Positions 1 to 10,202 are shown, numbered from the stretch's first letter. The stretch is 56,968 nucleotides of DNA from Candidatus Electronema sp. (GCA_026645415.1 JAPEVH010000086.1:1-56968), one strand, 5' to 3'. Program-made: numbers and translations. Notes: generated by a model not told the origin, from the letters alone.

Positions 1-1612
1 GCTGGGCAAAGAAGTCATTGCCCTTGTTATCCACGAGGATAAAGACTGGGAAGTTCTGCACCTCGATCAGCCAGACTGCCTCCATGCCCAGTTCTTGGTA
101 GTCCAGGCAATCCACCTTCCTGATGCATTCTTGGGCCAGCAGTGCCGCCGGGCCGCCGATGGAGCCAAGGTAGAATCCGCCGTGCTTCTTGCACACCTGC
201 GTGACCTGCGGCGAGCGGTTGCCCTTGGCAATCATCACCATTGAGCCACCCTGCTGCTGGAACTGGTCAACGTAGGCATCCATCCGGCCTGCGGTGGTCG
301 GGCCAAAGGAACCAGAGGCCATGCCGGGCGGGGTCTTGGCCGGGCCAGCATAATAGACCGGGTGTTGCTTGAGGTAGTCTGGCAGCGGCTGGCCGTGGTC
401 AAGCAGTTCCTTCCACTTAGCATGGGCGATGTCGCGCCCAACAATGACTGGCCCATTGAGCAGCACCCGTGCGGCAATAGGCAGCTTATCCAACTGGGCA
501 AGAATCTCTGGCATTGCTTGCGTCAGGTCGATTTGCACCGCGCCCGTATCCTTCCTGTTACGCAGCGAGGCTGGAATCAACCTGCCCGGCGCGTGGTCGA
601 GCTGCTCAATCCAGACACCCTGTCGATCTATCTTGGCCTTGAGGTTGCGGTCAGCAGCGCAGGACACGCCCAGCCCAATCGGACAAGAAGCCCCATGCCG
701 GGACAGGCGAATCACCCGCACGTCATGCGCAAAGTATTTACCTCCGAACTGCGCCCCAATACCGCAGCCTTGCGCCATGTCCAGCAGCTCCCTTTCCAAG
801 TCCAGATCACGGAACGCCTGCCCGTGCGCGTTGCCCGCTGTTGGCAGGGTGTCAAGATACTTGGCACTGGCCAGCTTGACCGCCTTCAGGCAGGCTTCCG
901 CGCTGGTGCCGCCAATAACCACAGCTAAGTGGTAGGGCGGACAGGCAGCCGTGCCAAGCGTCTTCATCTTCTCGCGCAGAAAACGTTTTAAAGCCGTTGG
1001 GTTGAGTACGGCCTTGGTCTCTTGAAAGAAGAAAGTTTTATTGGCACTGCCGCCGCCCTTAGCTAGGAAGAGAAAGTGGTACTCGCTGCCCGCAACTGCC
1101 TCGATGTCGATCTGGGCAGGCAGGTTCGTTCCCGTGTTTTTCTCCTCGTACATGCTCAGGGCGGTGGTCTGCGAATAGCGCAGGTTCTCCTCGGCGTAGG
1201 CAGCAGCAATCCCGGCACTGAGCTGGGCCGCGTCATCGCCACCAGTCCAGACCTGCTGACCTTTCTTAGCAACAACAATCGCTGTGCCCGTATCCTGACA
1301 AAGGGGCAGCACACCCTGCGAGGCAATCTCAGCATTGCGGAGCAGAGCCAGAGCCACGGCCCGGTCATTGGCCGAAGCCGTAGGATCGTCAAGGATGGCG
1401 GCGCATTGCTGGTTATGCGCTGCCCGAAGGAAGAAGGAGATCTCATGCAGAGCAGTGCGGGCCAGCTCTTGCAAGGCTTGTGGAGCGATGCAGAGCAGTT
1501 CAGTATCAGCAAACGGCGCAGTGCTGACCCAGCGGGCCGAGTTATCTAGCAGGCGGTATTCGGTCAGGTCGTCGCCAAGAGGGAAGAGGCACTGATAGGC
1601 AGAGTCGGTCAT
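1..1612 (-). CDS. fumA: Class I fumarate hydratase, 3' end cut by window edge
   Basis: Interconverts fumarate and malate in the TCA cycle with an oxygen-sensitive [4Fe-4S] cluster, in the cytoplasm. I translated it by hand: an uninterrupted minus-strand frame starts at the ATG at 1612 and is still open at base 1. It follows the E. coli FumA/FumB type along its whole length, with cluster cysteines in PLCQDTGT (about residue 105), GTAACPPYH and HGASCPIG, plus GGSANKT, KYFAHD and GPTTAGRMD. About 537 codons are present against about 548 in FumA, so roughly ten C-terminal residues are missing. It is divergent from recQ, and the shared upstream region carries a 23-bp repeat array. The identity is very secure. 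Confidence 0.96.
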   Translation of the reverse strand, partial: MTDSAYQCLFPLGDDLTEYRLLDNSARWVSTAPFADTELLCIAPQALQELARTALHEISFFLRAAHNQQCAAILDDPTASANDRAVALALLRNAEIASQGVLPLCQDTGTAIVVAKKGQQVWTGGDDAAQLSAGIAAAYAEENLRYSQTTALSMYEEKNTGTNLPAQIDIEAVAGSEYHFLFLAKGGGSANKTFFFQETKAVLNPTALKRFLREKMKTLGTAACPPYHLAVVIGGTSAEACLKAVKLASAKYLDTLPTAGNAHGQAFRDLDLERELLDMAQGCGIGAQFGGKYFAHDVRVIRLSRHGASCPIGLGVSCAADRNLKAKIDRQGVWIEQLDHAPGRLIPASLRNRKDTGAVQIDLTQAMPEILAQLDKLPIAARVLLNGPVIVGRDIAHAKWKELLDHGQPLPDYLKQHPVYYAGPAKTPPGMASGSFGPTTAGRMDAYVDQFQQQGGSMVMIAKGNRSPQVTQVCKKHGGFYLGSIGGPAALLAQECIRKVDCLDYQELGMEAVWLIEVQNFPVFILVDNKGNDFFAQ

Positions 1613-1931
1613 GGCAGGTTAATTGTATTGCTCTATTGATGTGGTCATTATGAAGGCACTCTAGTGCTCCGGCTAGTTCCACTAGAGTGGAAGTTATCTT
1701 ACCACTCTAGTGGAACCGTTGCTAGCACTAGAGTGGGAGGATTCGTTGCACTCTAGTGCAAAGTAGGGAGACAGGTATGTCCTACTTGATGCACGAGGAT
1801 GTTGCCTTGCTCTTTTCAGGTGCAATGGAGGCAGGAATGCCTTACTATTCCACTTCATAGAGGCTGCGGGGTTCATAGTGATGCTTCCTTGCCGCAGCCT
1901 ATCCGCGCACTTTGTCGTTAAGTACCAAGCT
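1613..1931. other. Divergent intergenic region, fumarase/recQ
   Basis: This stretch holds no convincing gene. Its left half is the first 23-bp repeat array (1638-1760). The remainder up to the recQ start shows no clear sigma-70 boxes. Both promoters must lie here, so the array sits within or next to the fumarase promoter. Confidence 0.7.
1638..1760. repeat. 23-bp-period dyad array 1
   Basis: Five ten-base cores start at 1657, 1680, 1703, 1726 and 1749, spaced exactly 23 bp. Their orientation alternates strictly: CACTCTAGTG, CACTAGAGTG, CACTCTAGTG, CACTAGAGTG, CACTCTAGTG. Each neighbour is the reverse complement of the last, so pairs can form 10-bp hairpins with 13-base loops. A 19-base leader, GATGTGGTCATTATGAAGG (1638-1656), precedes it. 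Array 2 on the far side of recQ has a near-identical leader and similar 13-base interspaces, for example CTCCGGCTAGTTC here against CTCCGGCTGGTTG there. No T-run follows, so it does not look like an intrinsic terminator. Confidence 0.93.
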
Positions 1932-4100
1932 ATGCTCTCCCCGGAAATCATCCTCAAAAGTACATTCGGCTATGACAGCTTCCGCCCGCTGCAACGCGAA
2001 ATCATCGACAACGTGCTGGCACGGCGCGATAGCTTGGCTATCATGCCTACTGGTGGTGGCAAATCGCTCTGCTACCAGATTCCGGCTCTGCTCTTCGACG
2101 GCCTGACGGTTGTTGTCTCGCCGCTCATCGCCCTGATGAAAGACCAGGTTGAGCAGATGCGGGCCGCAGGTGTCCCGGCCCTGTTCCTGAATAGCACTCT
2201 TTCGCCCGAAGCCTACAGCGACAACATGGACTGCGTTCGGCGCGGTCAGACCAAACTGCTCTATGTTGCGCCTGAGACTCTGCTTACCCCGCGCATCCTT
2301 GACCTGCTCGCTCAAGTAAAGCTGGATTGCCTGACCATTGATGAAGCCCACTGCATCTCCGAGTGGGGACATGACTTTCGGCCTGAGTACCGTCAACTGG
2401 CAGAAGTGCGCTGCCGCTACCCAGAAGCGGTCTGCCTCGCCCTGACAGCGACTGCCACCCAGCGCGTCCGGGCTGACATCAGCCGCAGTCTGGGCTTCAG
2501 CGGCCCGAATGAGTTTGTTGCCAGCTTCAACCGCGAGAACCTGTTCATTGAAGTCAGGCCCAAACGGGATGGTGCCGCCCAATTAGCTCGCTTCCTCAAA
2601 CGCTTCAAGGAGCAGTCCGGCATCATCTACTGCTTTTCGCGTCGCCAAGTGAATCAACTGAGTGCGTATCTCGAAGAGTGCGGCTGCTCTGTGCGCCCTT
2701 ACCACGCTGGGCTGGACGACGGCACCCGTAGCCGCAACCAAGAAGCCTTTATCCGCGATGATGTCCAGATTATGGTGGCAACCATTGCCTTTGGCATGGG
2801 CATCAACAAGTCGAATGTGCGTTTTGTTGTTCATTACGATCTGCCCAAGAGCATTGAAGGGTATTATCAGGAGATAGGCCGCTCTGGTCGGGATGGTCTG
2901 CCAGCCCACTGCCTATTGCTTTACAGCTACGGCGATGCTGCCAAACTAAAGTATTTCATCAACCAGAAGGAAGGCGACGAGCGCATGGCTGCCATGCAGC
3001 AGTTAGATGCCATTGTTCGCTATGCTGAGAACGAGCGCAAATGCCGCCGCAAGCCGCTGCTAGCCTATTTTGGCGAAGAATTCCCAGTGAAACACTGCGG
3101 CAATTGCGACAACTGCAACGCAGAGCCTCCGGTGTTGGAAGACATCACCATCCCAGCCCAGAAGTTCCTGTCCTGTGTTTTCCGCACCAGTGAAGGCTTT
3201 GGCGCAGTACATGTGGCTGATGTCCTGCTCGGCTCAAAAAATGAGAAGGTGCTGCGTTTCAGGCATGACACGCTCTCGACATACGGCATTGGTAAGGAGC
3301 TGACCCACAAGCAATGGCTGCACCTAGCCCGCCAGCTTGTTCAGATGGGCTTTCTGAATCAAGACAACGAATATCGCACTCTGAGCCTGACTGACACCGC
3401 CCGCGCTGCGCTCAAAAGCCGCGCCAAGTTCTTTGGGCAGTTGCAGGAACTTGAGAAACGGGCCAAAAGGAAGGAGAATAGAAATGAACTCGAATACGAC
3501 CAAGTCCTGTTTGACTTGCTGCGCGCCAAACGCAAGGAAGTGGCTGATGCCAAGGGTGTGCCGCCTTATGTCATCTTTTCAGATCCCACGCTGGTTGAGA
3601 TGGCGGCGTATTATCCGCAGTCGCGTCAGTCCTTGCTGGAGATTGCAGGAGTTGGGCAGGTGAAGCTAGAAAAGTTTGGCGACATGTTTATAGAGGTGAT
3701 TGCGCCATACTGTCAGGAACACAATTTGCTAGAAAAAATCCGCGCAACCGCTCCGGCGAAATCTGCCCGAAAGTCTGCATCAAGGCCAACAACGCGCACC
3801 ACGCTGCTTGGCGAAGCGTACAACCAAGGGACTTCGCTCAATAGTCTGATGGAACAGCATCAGGTAAAGGCAGGGACGATCATTGATCATCTGACAAAGT
3901 ATGCGTTGGCAGGCAACCGGCTGCGGGACGGAGAAGATCTTCAGCTATTGACATCCGTATCGCCCGAAGATCAGCAGGCAGCTTTGGCCGCGTTCGAGGA
4001 ATTGGGTGCAGAATATCTCAAGCCGGTGTTTGAGAAGCTGGATGGGCGGGTTAGTTACGACGAACTGAAGCTCCTGCGTCTGCACCACTTAGCCCGCTGA
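1932..4100 (+). CDS. recQ: ATP-dependent DNA helicase RecQ
   Basis: A 3'-5' DNA helicase of recombination and replication-fork repair. The order is DEAD/DEAH helicase core with Walker A (PTGGGKS, near residue 50) and DEAH box (DEAHCISEWGHDFRPEY), helicase C domain (GMGINKSNVRFVVHYD, GRSGRDG), zinc-binding RQC region (CRRK, then CGNCDNC), RQC winged helix, HRDC domain (about 520-600) and a C-terminal helix-turn-helix-like tail. I chose the ATG at 1932 (MLSPEIILKSTFGYDSFRP) because E. coli RecQ homology begins there. An in-frame ATG at 1878 would add 18 unconserved residues. The gene stands alone, between homologous repeat arrays on both sides. Confidence 0.96.
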   Translation: MLSPEIILKSTFGYDSFRPLQREIIDNVLARRDSLAIMPTGGGKSLCYQIPALLFDGLTVVVSPLIALMKDQVEQMRAAGVPALFLNSTLSPEAYSDNMDCVRRGQTKLLYVAPETLLTPRILDLLAQVKLDCLTIDEAHCISEWGHDFRPEYRQLAEVRCRYPEAVCLALTATATQRVRADISRSLGFSGPNEFVASFNRENLFIEVRPKRDGAAQLARFLKRFKEQSGIIYCFSRRQVNQLSAYLEECGCSVRPYHAGLDDGTRSRNQEAFIRDDVQIMVATIAFGMGINKSNVRFVVHYDLPKSIEGYYQEIGRSGRDGLPAHCLLLYSYGDAAKLKYFINQKEGDERMAAMQQLDAIVRYAENERKCRRKPLLAYFGEEFPVKHCGNCDNCNAEPPVLEDITIPAQKFLSCVFRTSEGFGAVHVADVLLGSKNEKVLRFRHDTLSTYGIGKELTHKQWLHLARQLVQMGFLNQDNEYRTLSLTDTARAALKSRAKFFGQLQELEKRAKRKENRNELEYDQVLFDLLRAKRKEVADAKGVPPYVIFSDPTLVEMAAYYPQSRQSLLEIAGVGQVKLEKFGDMFIEVIAPYCQEHNLLEKIRATAPAKSARKSASRPTTRTTLLGEAYNQGTSLNSLMEQHQVKAGTIIDHLTKYALAGNRLRDGEDLQLLTSVSPEDQQAALAAFEELGAEYLKPVFEKLDGRVSYDELKLLRLHHLAR

Positions 4101-4139
4101 TTCTTTGCCCCTTTTAGAAGGCGTGTTGGTTGGTTCTAT

Positions 4140-4283
4140 GATGTGGTCATAATGGAGGCAGGATTCTTGCTGAGTCAGTCGCACTCTAGTGCTCCGGCTG
4201 GTTGCACTAGAGTGGAACGCTTGATTGCACTAGGGTGCAACAGTTGCTCGCACTCTAGTGGGAGGATTCGTTGCACTCTAGTG
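4140..4283. repeat. 23-bp-period dyad array 2
   Basis: Cores start at 4182, 4205, 4228, 4251 and 4274, again exactly 23 bp apart. They read CACTCTAGTG, CACTAGAGTG, CACTAGGGTG, CACTCTAGTG, CACTCTAGTG. The leader GATGTGGTCATAATGGAGG (4140-4158) matches that of array 1. Here one extra, degenerate 23-base unit (4159-4181, starting CAGGATTCTT) lies between leader and first core, so this array has six units against five. The interspace GGAGGATTCGTTG is identical in both arrays. The array fills the gap between the convergent ends of recQ and der. Confidence 0.93.
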
Positions 4284-4321
4284 CGACACGTTGGTTTCTA
4301 CGGGAGGTATTCCAGCGAGGT

Positions 4322-5659
4322 TTAGCCTTTCTCTCTGCCGCTTCGTTCGCGGAAAAAGAGTCGGAGCGGTACTCGATCAAGTCCTAAACCTTCTCTAAAG
4401 CGATTGGTAAGATATCGTTGGTAGGAAAAATGGATGCCTTTGGGCTGATTGGCAATAATTGCAAAGGTAGGCGGGGCAGTGCTGATCTGCGCGGTGTAAT
4501 AGAGCTTCAGCCTGCGACCTTGATACATGGGTGGTTCATGTTTGGCTTTTGCCTCTTCCAAAAGTCGGTTGAGGGCAGCGGTAGGAAAACGTTGGGTAAA
4601 CTGGCGGTGGACTTTGCCTATTTCCGGGAAAAGCCGCTTGATGCCTGCGCCAGTCTTGGCTGAGACCTTGAATATTGGCGCAAAAGGAATAAAGTTAGTC
4701 GCCAGCCGTACTTCCTCCAGCAGTTGCTCTTGCCGTTTCGTATTCTCCTGAAGCAGATCCCATTTATTGAGGAGAATAATAAGGGCGCGGCCCTGTTCCT
4801 GCGTATAGCCAATGACCTTGGTGTCCTGTTCGGCAATGCCCTCTTCCGCATCAATTAAGACAACAGCAATATCACAGCGGCTTAACGAATGCAGGGCTTT
4901 GAGCACAGAAAACTTCTCCAGCTTGTCTTTGGTCTTACCCTTGCGCCGAATCCCGGCAGTGTCTATCAGCAAATAGTTGTGCTGCCCAGCAGTCAGCAAG
5001 GTGTCTACCGCATCACGAGTCGTGCCAGCTATTTCAGAGACAAGCATCCGCTCTTGTCCCATGATGGCGTTGATCATCGAGGACTTGCCTACATTCGGAC
5101 GACCAAGAAAGGCTAGTTTGATCGTACCTTCAGGCAAATCTGCTGGGGCCGCAGTTTTGTCCAGTTTGTCAACGAGGGCATTCATCAGCGTGTTGAAGCC
5201 ATAGCCATGATCAGCGGACAAGGCCCAGAGCTGATCCACGCCTAACTCCCAGAATGGCGTGAGTAACTCGGTTTCAATATCTGGTGAGTCAATCTTGTTG
5301 ACCGCAAAAAAGACTGTTTTATCTGTCCGCCGAAGCAGGTTGGCCAGCTCATGATCACCGGGCATTACGCCTTGACGGCCATCAAGCAGCAAGATGATGA
5401 TGTCTGCTTCCTCCATTGCCTGCATGGCTTGGCTGCGGATATGATTGCTGAATTCATCACCATCCTCAATGCCGCCAGTATCAACCAGCATAAAGGAACG
5501 CTCTTCCCAATTAGCGCGGGCATAATGTCGGTCGCGAGTCACACCAGGCGTGGGATCAACCAGCGCGTCACGGCTCCGGGTGATGCGGTTAAACAGGGTA
5601 GATTTGCCCACGTTGGGGCGGCCAAGCAGAGCGACTAAAGGACAGGTGGTGGAATTCAA
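4322..5659 (-). CDS. der: Ribosome-assembly GTPase Der (EngA)
   Basis: A double-domain GTPase needed for 50S ribosomal subunit maturation. It has two tandem GTPase domains, each with a P-loop GRPNVGKS (about residues 13 and 187), DTGG or DTAG switch motifs (VDTGGIED, IDTAGIRRKG) and NKxD (VNKIDSPD, LNKWDLL). A C-terminal KH-like domain (FSYQRYLTNRFREGLGLDRV) is followed by a basic tail. The 445 residues are normal for the family. It starts the minus-strand side of a locus whose upstream genes (kinase, mltG, lon) run in the same direction; the gap to the kinase stop is 22 bp, so co-transcription is likely. Confidence 0.97.
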   Translation of the reverse strand: MNSTTCPLVALLGRPNVGKSTLFNRITRSRDALVDPTPGVTRDRHYARANWEERSFMLVDTGGIEDGDEFSNHIRSQAMQAMEEADIIILLLDGRQGVMPGDHELANLLRRTDKTVFFAVNKIDSPDIETELLTPFWELGVDQLWALSADHGYGFNTLMNALVDKLDKTAAPADLPEGTIKLAFLGRPNVGKSSMINAIMGQERMLVSEIAGTTRDAVDTLLTAGQHNYLLIDTAGIRRKGKTKDKLEKFSVLKALHSLSRCDIAVVLIDAEEGIAEQDTKVIGYTQEQGRALIILLNKWDLLQENTKRQEQLLEEVRLATNFIPFAPIFKVSAKTGAGIKRLFPEIGKVHRQFTQRFPTAALNRLLEEAKAKHEPPMYQGRRLKLYYTAQISTAPPTFAIIANQPKGIHFSYQRYLTNRFREGLGLDRVPLRLFFRERSGREKG

Positions 5660-5681
5660 GATTTCAGAGAGGTGCGGAGGA

Positions 5682-6749
5682 TTATTGACTGCTGATTGTG
5701 CGCAAACATTGCTCAGTTACAGATTTCAAGCAAAGATACTCGGTTGCTGGAAATTTAGCAAGCAAGCGGTGGAGAGAATGCAGGGCAGGAGAAAGATATT
5801 GGGCAAAGAAAGGTTTGCCACGCTGTTTACTGAGAAAGGCAAAGGCACCAAGAATCTGTAGATTGCGCTGCACCGCCAGTAGGACATATTCTTGGTAAAA
5901 CTGCTCTCGATTATAACTGGTTATAGCTGTTAGCACATCAAGGTACTGTTCTAAGAGTGCATCCTGCATGTCCGGTGGTAAGGCAGCGTAGGGGTCAATA
6001 AGCAACGAGGCAAGATCATAGGCCAGCGGCCCTAAGCGACCAGCTTGATAATCAATAAAGCGTGCGATCCCTTGCTGCACCATGATGTTGCGGCTCTGGA
6101 AATCGCGATGAAGAAAGAACGAGGCAGTAGCCTGCGCAGCGTGATCAGCCAACTGAGCAAAATCTTGTATTAAAGCCTGTTCGTCCACTTCTAACTGAAG
6201 CAGGTCATGGCAGAATGCTTGGAGGAAATAACCTGATTCCCGCTCCAGCATAACGTGGCGGTCGTAGTTGGGCGTGTCCCAGCACCAAGTAGGATTGAAA
6301 TCCTCGCTGCCCCGTACCTGCATCCTCGCCAGTTTGGTTACTGTCTGTTGATATAAGGCAGCTACTTCAACCGAATTTATACCGTGACGTAAGACAAAAT
6401 CGTGCAAACGAATGTCGCCAAGGTCTTCATAAACAAGGAGGCCACTGGTTTCGTCAAAAGCAAGTGGTTCTGGCACTGGCGCACCACAGGCAAAGAGATG
6501 GCGACCAATTTGCCAGCCAGCTTGGGCTTCACGTAAGTCGTTAGCATCATTGGTGGCTGGATAGATGGCAATTACCTGTACTCCATCCTCACGAATCAGG
6601 CGACAGAAACGGCGCAGAGAGCCATCTGGGGTCAGCGGTTCAATCTCTGTCTGATTAAAACACCAAGGCTCACCGAGCAAGCCTAGAGCGAGTTTGGCAA
6701 AAGCAATTTGCGATGTTTCCAAGATAGATGCTTCTAAAGGAGTGTTCAC
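5682..6749 (-). CDS. Aminoglycoside-phosphotransferase-fold kinase (AmgK-like)
   Basis: A small-molecule kinase of the APH/choline-kinase fold. Visible features are the catalytic loop HRDFQSRNIM (about residue 216), the metal-binding IDYQAGRLGP that follows it, and a hinge LLVYEDLGD. The match is closest to the group containing AmgK, which phosphorylates N-acetylmuramate or N-acetylglucosamine at the anomeric position for cell-wall recycling. The start overlaps the mltG stop in an ATGA (6746-6749), which couples it to a peptidoglycan lytic transglycosylase and supports a cell-wall-sugar substrate. The fold is secure; the substrate is inferred from context. A resistance function is unlikely. 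Confidence 0.82.
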   Translation of the reverse strand: MNTPLEASILETSQIAFAKLALGLLGEPWCFNQTEIEPLTPDGSLRRFCRLIREDGVQVIAIYPATNDANDLREAQAGWQIGRHLFACGAPVPEPLAFDETSGLLVYEDLGDIRLHDFVLRHGINSVEVAALYQQTVTKLARMQVRGSEDFNPTWCWDTPNYDRHVMLERESGYFLQAFCHDLLQLEVDEQALIQDFAQLADHAAQATASFFLHRDFQSRNIMVQQGIARFIDYQAGRLGPLAYDLASLLIDPYAALPPDMQDALLEQYLDVLTAITSYNREQFYQEYVLLAVQRNLQILGAFAFLSKQRGKPFFAQYLSPALHSLHRLLAKFPATEYLCLKSVTEQCLRTISSQ

Positions 6750-7753
6750 TTCTGATACTTTTGTACTGCCCGATTGTGCTCTTGCAAGGTGCTGGAAAAC
6801 TGATGACTGCCATCATTCTTGGAGACAAAATACAGATACGGAACTTTTGCTGGATGGAGGACTGCCTCCAAGGCTGCTTGGCCTGGATTGCAGATTGGTC
6901 CTCGTGGTAGGCCACTATTTACGTAGGTATTGTAGGGGGTTTTGTCCATTAAGTTGGCTTTTGTTAGGTTGCCGTTGAAATCTGGAATACCATAGATAAC
7001 CGTTGGGTCAGACTGAAGTCGCATTCCGCGCTGGAGCCGATTATAAAAAACGCCAGCAATCAGATTGCGTTCTCCAGCAGAACCAGTTTCTTTTTCGATG
7101 ACTGAAGCTAAGGTGAGTAATTCATGTTGGTTTAATCGTAACCCTACTGGTTTTTCAAGACTATTCCATATCGTCAAAAAACGACGTACCATTCTACTGA
7201 TCAGGCGGCGTTCATTCGTTTCACCTCGTACTAAAGCATAGGTTTCTGGAAAGAGATAGCCTTCCAAAGAATCTGCGTCTATGCCCAAACTGTGGATAAA
7301 ATCCCTGTCGTGACAGAGCGTAAGAAAAACAGTTGTATCTCCCCAGCCTTCTTGAGCAAAAATAGTGGCAATCTGGCTCATCGTCAATCCTTCTGGAATT
7401 GTGACCCAGTGCTGCACCGGTTTAGCTTGCTGGAGAAAACGGATTACTTGCAGCGGAGTCAGACCGAGCGACACACTGAATTCGCCTGCCCGCAGTTTGG
7501 GTGGATTTGTTGTATTGATTTCCCGGAGCAGCCGTACTAGCACAAGAAAACGGAAATCATCACCGATGATTCCTTTCCTGCCAAGCAGGGCTTTGATCTC
7601 CCGAACACCAGCACCCTTGGGAATAGTAATAATCACTGCACCACTGCCCGGAGCAGGGGTAAAGACATAATGGGCAAACCAACCTGTTGCGATCAATCCA
7701 GCGAGAAGCAGGGTCAGGAAGGTCAGAAGGAAGAAACGGCGCATTGCTCTCAA
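6746..7753 (-). CDS. mltG: Endolytic murein transglycosylase MltG
   Basis: A membrane-anchored lytic transglycosylase that cuts nascent glycan strands and so sets their length. It has an N-terminal membrane helix (FFLLTFLTLLLAGLIATGWF), a LysM-like region with PEGLTMSQIA (about 120), and the catalytic ASVIEKETG glutamate (about residue 215). Other family signatures are FYNRLQRGMRLQSDPTVIYG and YNTYVNSGLPRGPICNPG. The 335 residues are typical. Its stop overlaps the kinase start, and an intrinsic terminator (7751-7783) separates it from lon upstream. Confidence 0.96.
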   Translation of the reverse strand: MRAMRRFFLLTFLTLLLAGLIATGWFAHYVFTPAPGSGAVIITIPKGAGVREIKALLGRKGIIGDDFRFLVLVRLLREINTTNPPKLRAGEFSVSLGLTPLQVIRFLQQAKPVQHWVTIPEGLTMSQIATIFAQEGWGDTTVFLTLCHDRDFIHSLGIDADSLEGYLFPETYALVRGETNERRLISRMVRRFLTIWNSLEKPVGLRLNQHELLTLASVIEKETGSAGERNLIAGVFYNRLQRGMRLQSDPTVIYGIPDFNGNLTKANLMDKTPYNTYVNSGLPRGPICNPGQAALEAVLHPAKVPYLYFVSKNDGSHQFSSTLQEHNRAVQKYQK

Positions 7754-7783
7754 AAAAATAAGGGCGGAGCAAAGTCCGCCCTT
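7751..7783 (-). terminator. Intrinsic terminator after lon
   Basis: On the minus strand a perfect 9-bp stem (AAGGGCGGA / TCCGCCCTT, six-base loop) is followed by a seven-T run just past the lon stop. It overlaps the mltG start region, so mltG must use a promoter at or within the hairpin, or be reached by read-through. Confidence 0.85.
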
Positions 7784-7793
7784 GCTGAACCGC

Positions 7794-10202
7794 TTATGCT
7801 TTCACCTGCTCCGGCGGCTTCTTAAAGCTCCCCAAGGTCAAGGCAAGTACCTCATCCATGTGCTTAACTGGATAGAAGGTCAACTTACTGCGCATTTCCT
7901 CTGGGATTTCCACCAAGTCTTTTTCGTTCTCCTTGGGGATGATGACCTGCTTAATGCCAGCCCGCAGGGCAGCGAGAGCCTTTTCCTTGAGACCGCCGAT
8001 AGGCAGTACCCGTCCCCGCAACGTTACTTCGCCGGTCATGGCAATACCCTTTTTTACTGTCTGGCCAGTGATCGCAGAACAAAGAGCCACGGTCATGGTA
8101 ATACCTGCAGAAGGGCCGTCCTTGGGAATAGCTCCAGCAGGAAAATGGATATGAATATCTCTATTATCAAAATAGGCATTCTCCACGCCCAGCTCTTTGC
8201 TTATCCCACGGCAATACGTCAGAGCCGCCTGAGCTGATTCCTTCATCACATCACCCAACTTACCAGTAAGTATCAGCTTGCCCTTACCCGGCACAATTGA
8301 AGTCTCAATGTGCAGAAGCACACCACCCACAGAAGTCCAAGCTAAACCAACAGCCAAGCCAGGTTGGGCTAAGGTGTCCAGCTCTGCATCTGGCAAAAAT
8401 TTAGGCGGGCCAAGGTATTTCTCTACCGTGTTTTTGGAAATGGTGTACGGCCCTTTGCCGCCTTCAGCGATTTTGCGAGCCAGCTTTCGGCAGATACGGC
8501 CTAGCTCGCGCTCCAGATTACGGACTCCAGCCTCCTCTGTATAATGGCTGATAACCAGATCAATGATTTCATCATCCATCTTGATCTGTCTCAGCCGAAT
8601 GCCGTTTTCTTTAGCCTGCCGAGGCAGAAGATAGGTGCGAGCAATGACCTTTTTTTCTTCTTGGGTATAGCCCGCAATTTGGATCACCTCCATCCGATCC
8701 ATGAGCGGGCCTGGGATAGTGTCGGTGCGATTGGCAGTGGTGATAAACATGACCTTCGACAAATCAAAAGGCATGTTCAAATAATGATCAGAAAAGGTAT
8801 TGTTCTGCTCAGGATCCAAGACCTCCAGCAGAGCTGAAGAGGGATCGCCCCGATAATCAGAGCCAATCTTATCAATCTCGTCCATCATAAAGACTGGATT
8901 GCAGGTGCCTGCGCTCTTCAAGCCTTGGAGGATGCGGCCGGGCATAGCTCCAATATAGGTGCGACGATGGCCACGAATCTCTGCCTCGTCGTGCATACCA
9001 CCTAAAGAAAGCCGATAGAACTTACGACCCATAGCCCGCGCCACGGCTCGGCCCAGCGAAGTTTTCCCCACACCAGGTGGCCCAACAAAGCAAAGAATCG
9101 GCCCTTTGGTGCTGTTGTTCAGCTTGCGCACTGCAAGAAATTCAAGAATACGTTCCTTGACCTTTTCTAAGCCGTAATGATCCTCATCCAGCACCTGCGC
9201 TGCCTTAACCAAATCTAACAGGTCTTTAGAAATTTTCTTCCAAGGCAGCTCAATGATCCACTCGATGTAGGTGCGGATGATGTTAGCCTCAGATGCGTCC
9301 GGGTGCATCATTTCCAGCCGCTTCAGCTCTTTCAACGCCTCTTTGCGAGCGTACTTGGGCATCTTCTTTTTGGCGATCTTCTTTTGCAGATCCTCGATGT
9401 CCTCGGTGTAGGAATCATCGTCGCCCAGCTCTTTTTTCAGGGCCTGCATCTGCTCGCGGAGGAAATATTCCCGCTGCGAACGGGTCATCTCCTCTTTGGC
9501 ATCAGACTGGATTTTGGCCTGCACTGCTGCCACTTCTAGCTCTTTATTGAGCAAGTTAGCAACCAAGCGCAGTCGCTCGACTTGGTCCACAGTCTCCAAA
9601 ATCTTCTGCGACTCAGACACCTTGAGGCGGAGATTTGAGCCAACTAAGTCGGCCAAACGGCCTGGTTCCTCAATGCTATTGATGATGCCCATTAGATCTG
9701 CGGAGAGGATGCCCCGCAAGGACATAATCTTCTCTGCTTGCTCCCGCACCAAGCGCATCAGTGCTTCAACCTCAACCGTGATTTCGCCAGTCTCTTCCTC
9801 CTCAACTAAGGCAATGCCAACCCGGAAATGCGGGTCTTGTTGTTTATATTCCGTTATTTTAGCCTTGGACAAAGCCTGCACCAGCACCTTGAGCCTGCCG
9901 TCGGGCAGTTTCAGGCTGCGCATAACCATGACAACCATGCCTGTCTCGTACAGGTCATCTGGCGTTGGTTTGTCACTGACTGCCTCTTTTTGGGTGACCA
10001 GCATCAACATCTTATTGCCATTCATGGCTTCGTTGACAGCGGACACTGAGCCGGGCCGACCTACAAACAAAGGCAGGATCATGTAGTTGAAAATCACCAC
10101 ATCTCGGACTGCCATCATGGGCAGCTCTTCTGGAATATCCGCGTCTTGAATGTTGTCGGCAAAATCGTCCATGCTACTGGACAATGAATCGTCACTCTGC
10201 AA
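7794..10202 (-). CDS. lon: ATP-dependent protease Lon
   Basis: Cytoplasmic ATP-dependent serine protease for misfolded and regulatory proteins. It has an N-terminal LON substrate domain ([22 protein letters not shown]), a coiled-coil middle, an AAA+ module with Walker [10 protein letters not shown] (about 360) and Walker [12 protein letters not shown], then the protease domain with catalytic serine in [11 protein letters not shown] (about 690) and the downstream lysine in [10 protein letters not shown]. The 802 residues fit bacterial LonA. The ATG at 10202 is preceded by an AGGAGG-like site. It is transcribed alone, with a candidate promoter at 10292-10320. Confidence 0.97.
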   Translation of the reverse strand: MQSDDSLSSSMDDFADNIQDADIPEELPMMAVRDVVIFNYMILPLFVGRPGSVSAVNEAMNGNKMLMLVTQKEAVSDKPTPDDLYETGMVVMVMRSLKLPDGRLKVLVQALSKAKITEYKQQDPHFRVGIALVEEEETGEITVEVEALMRLVREQAEKIMSLRGILSADLMGIINSIEEPGRLADLVGSNLRLKVSESQKILETVDQVERLRLVANLLNKELEVAAVQAKIQSDAKEEMTRSQREYFLREQMQALKKELGDDDSYTEDIEDLQKKIAKKKMPKYARKEALKELKRLEMMHPDASEANIIRTYIEWIIELPWKKISKDLLDLVKAAQVLDEDHYGLEKVKERILEFLAVRKLNNSTKGPILCFVGPPGVGKTSLGRAVARAMGRKFYRLSLGGMHDEAEIRGHRRTYIGAMPGRILQGLKSAGTCNPVFMMDEIDKIGSDYRGDPSSALLEVLDPEQNNTFSDHYLNMPFDLSKVMFITTANRTDTIPGPLMDRMEVIQIAGYTQEEKKVIARTYLLPRQAKENGIRLRQIKMDDEIIDLVISHYTEEAGVRNLERELGRICRKLARKIAEGGKGPYTISKNTVEKYLGPPKFLPDAELDTLAQPGLAVGLAWTSVGGVLLHIETSIVPGKGKLILTGKLGDVMKESAQAALTYCRGISKELGVENAYFDNRDIHIHFPAGAIPKDGPSAGITMTVALCSAITGQTVKKGIAMTGEVTLRGRVLPIGGLKEKALAALRAGIKQVIIPKENEKDLVEIPEEMRSKLTFYPVKHMDEVLALTLGSFKKPPEQVKA

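Noticed and set aside
1899-2582. 227-codon minus-strand frame
   Set aside because: Shadow inside recQ, whose domain content is certain.
1657-4283. Arrays near recQ as CRISPR
   Set aside because: Repeats are 10 bp, gaps only 13 bp and similar between arrays, orientation flips, and no cas genes are near.
4143-4325. Small plus-strand frame across array 2
   Set aside because: It runs through the repeats, has no ribosome site, and 23 bp is not a multiple of three.
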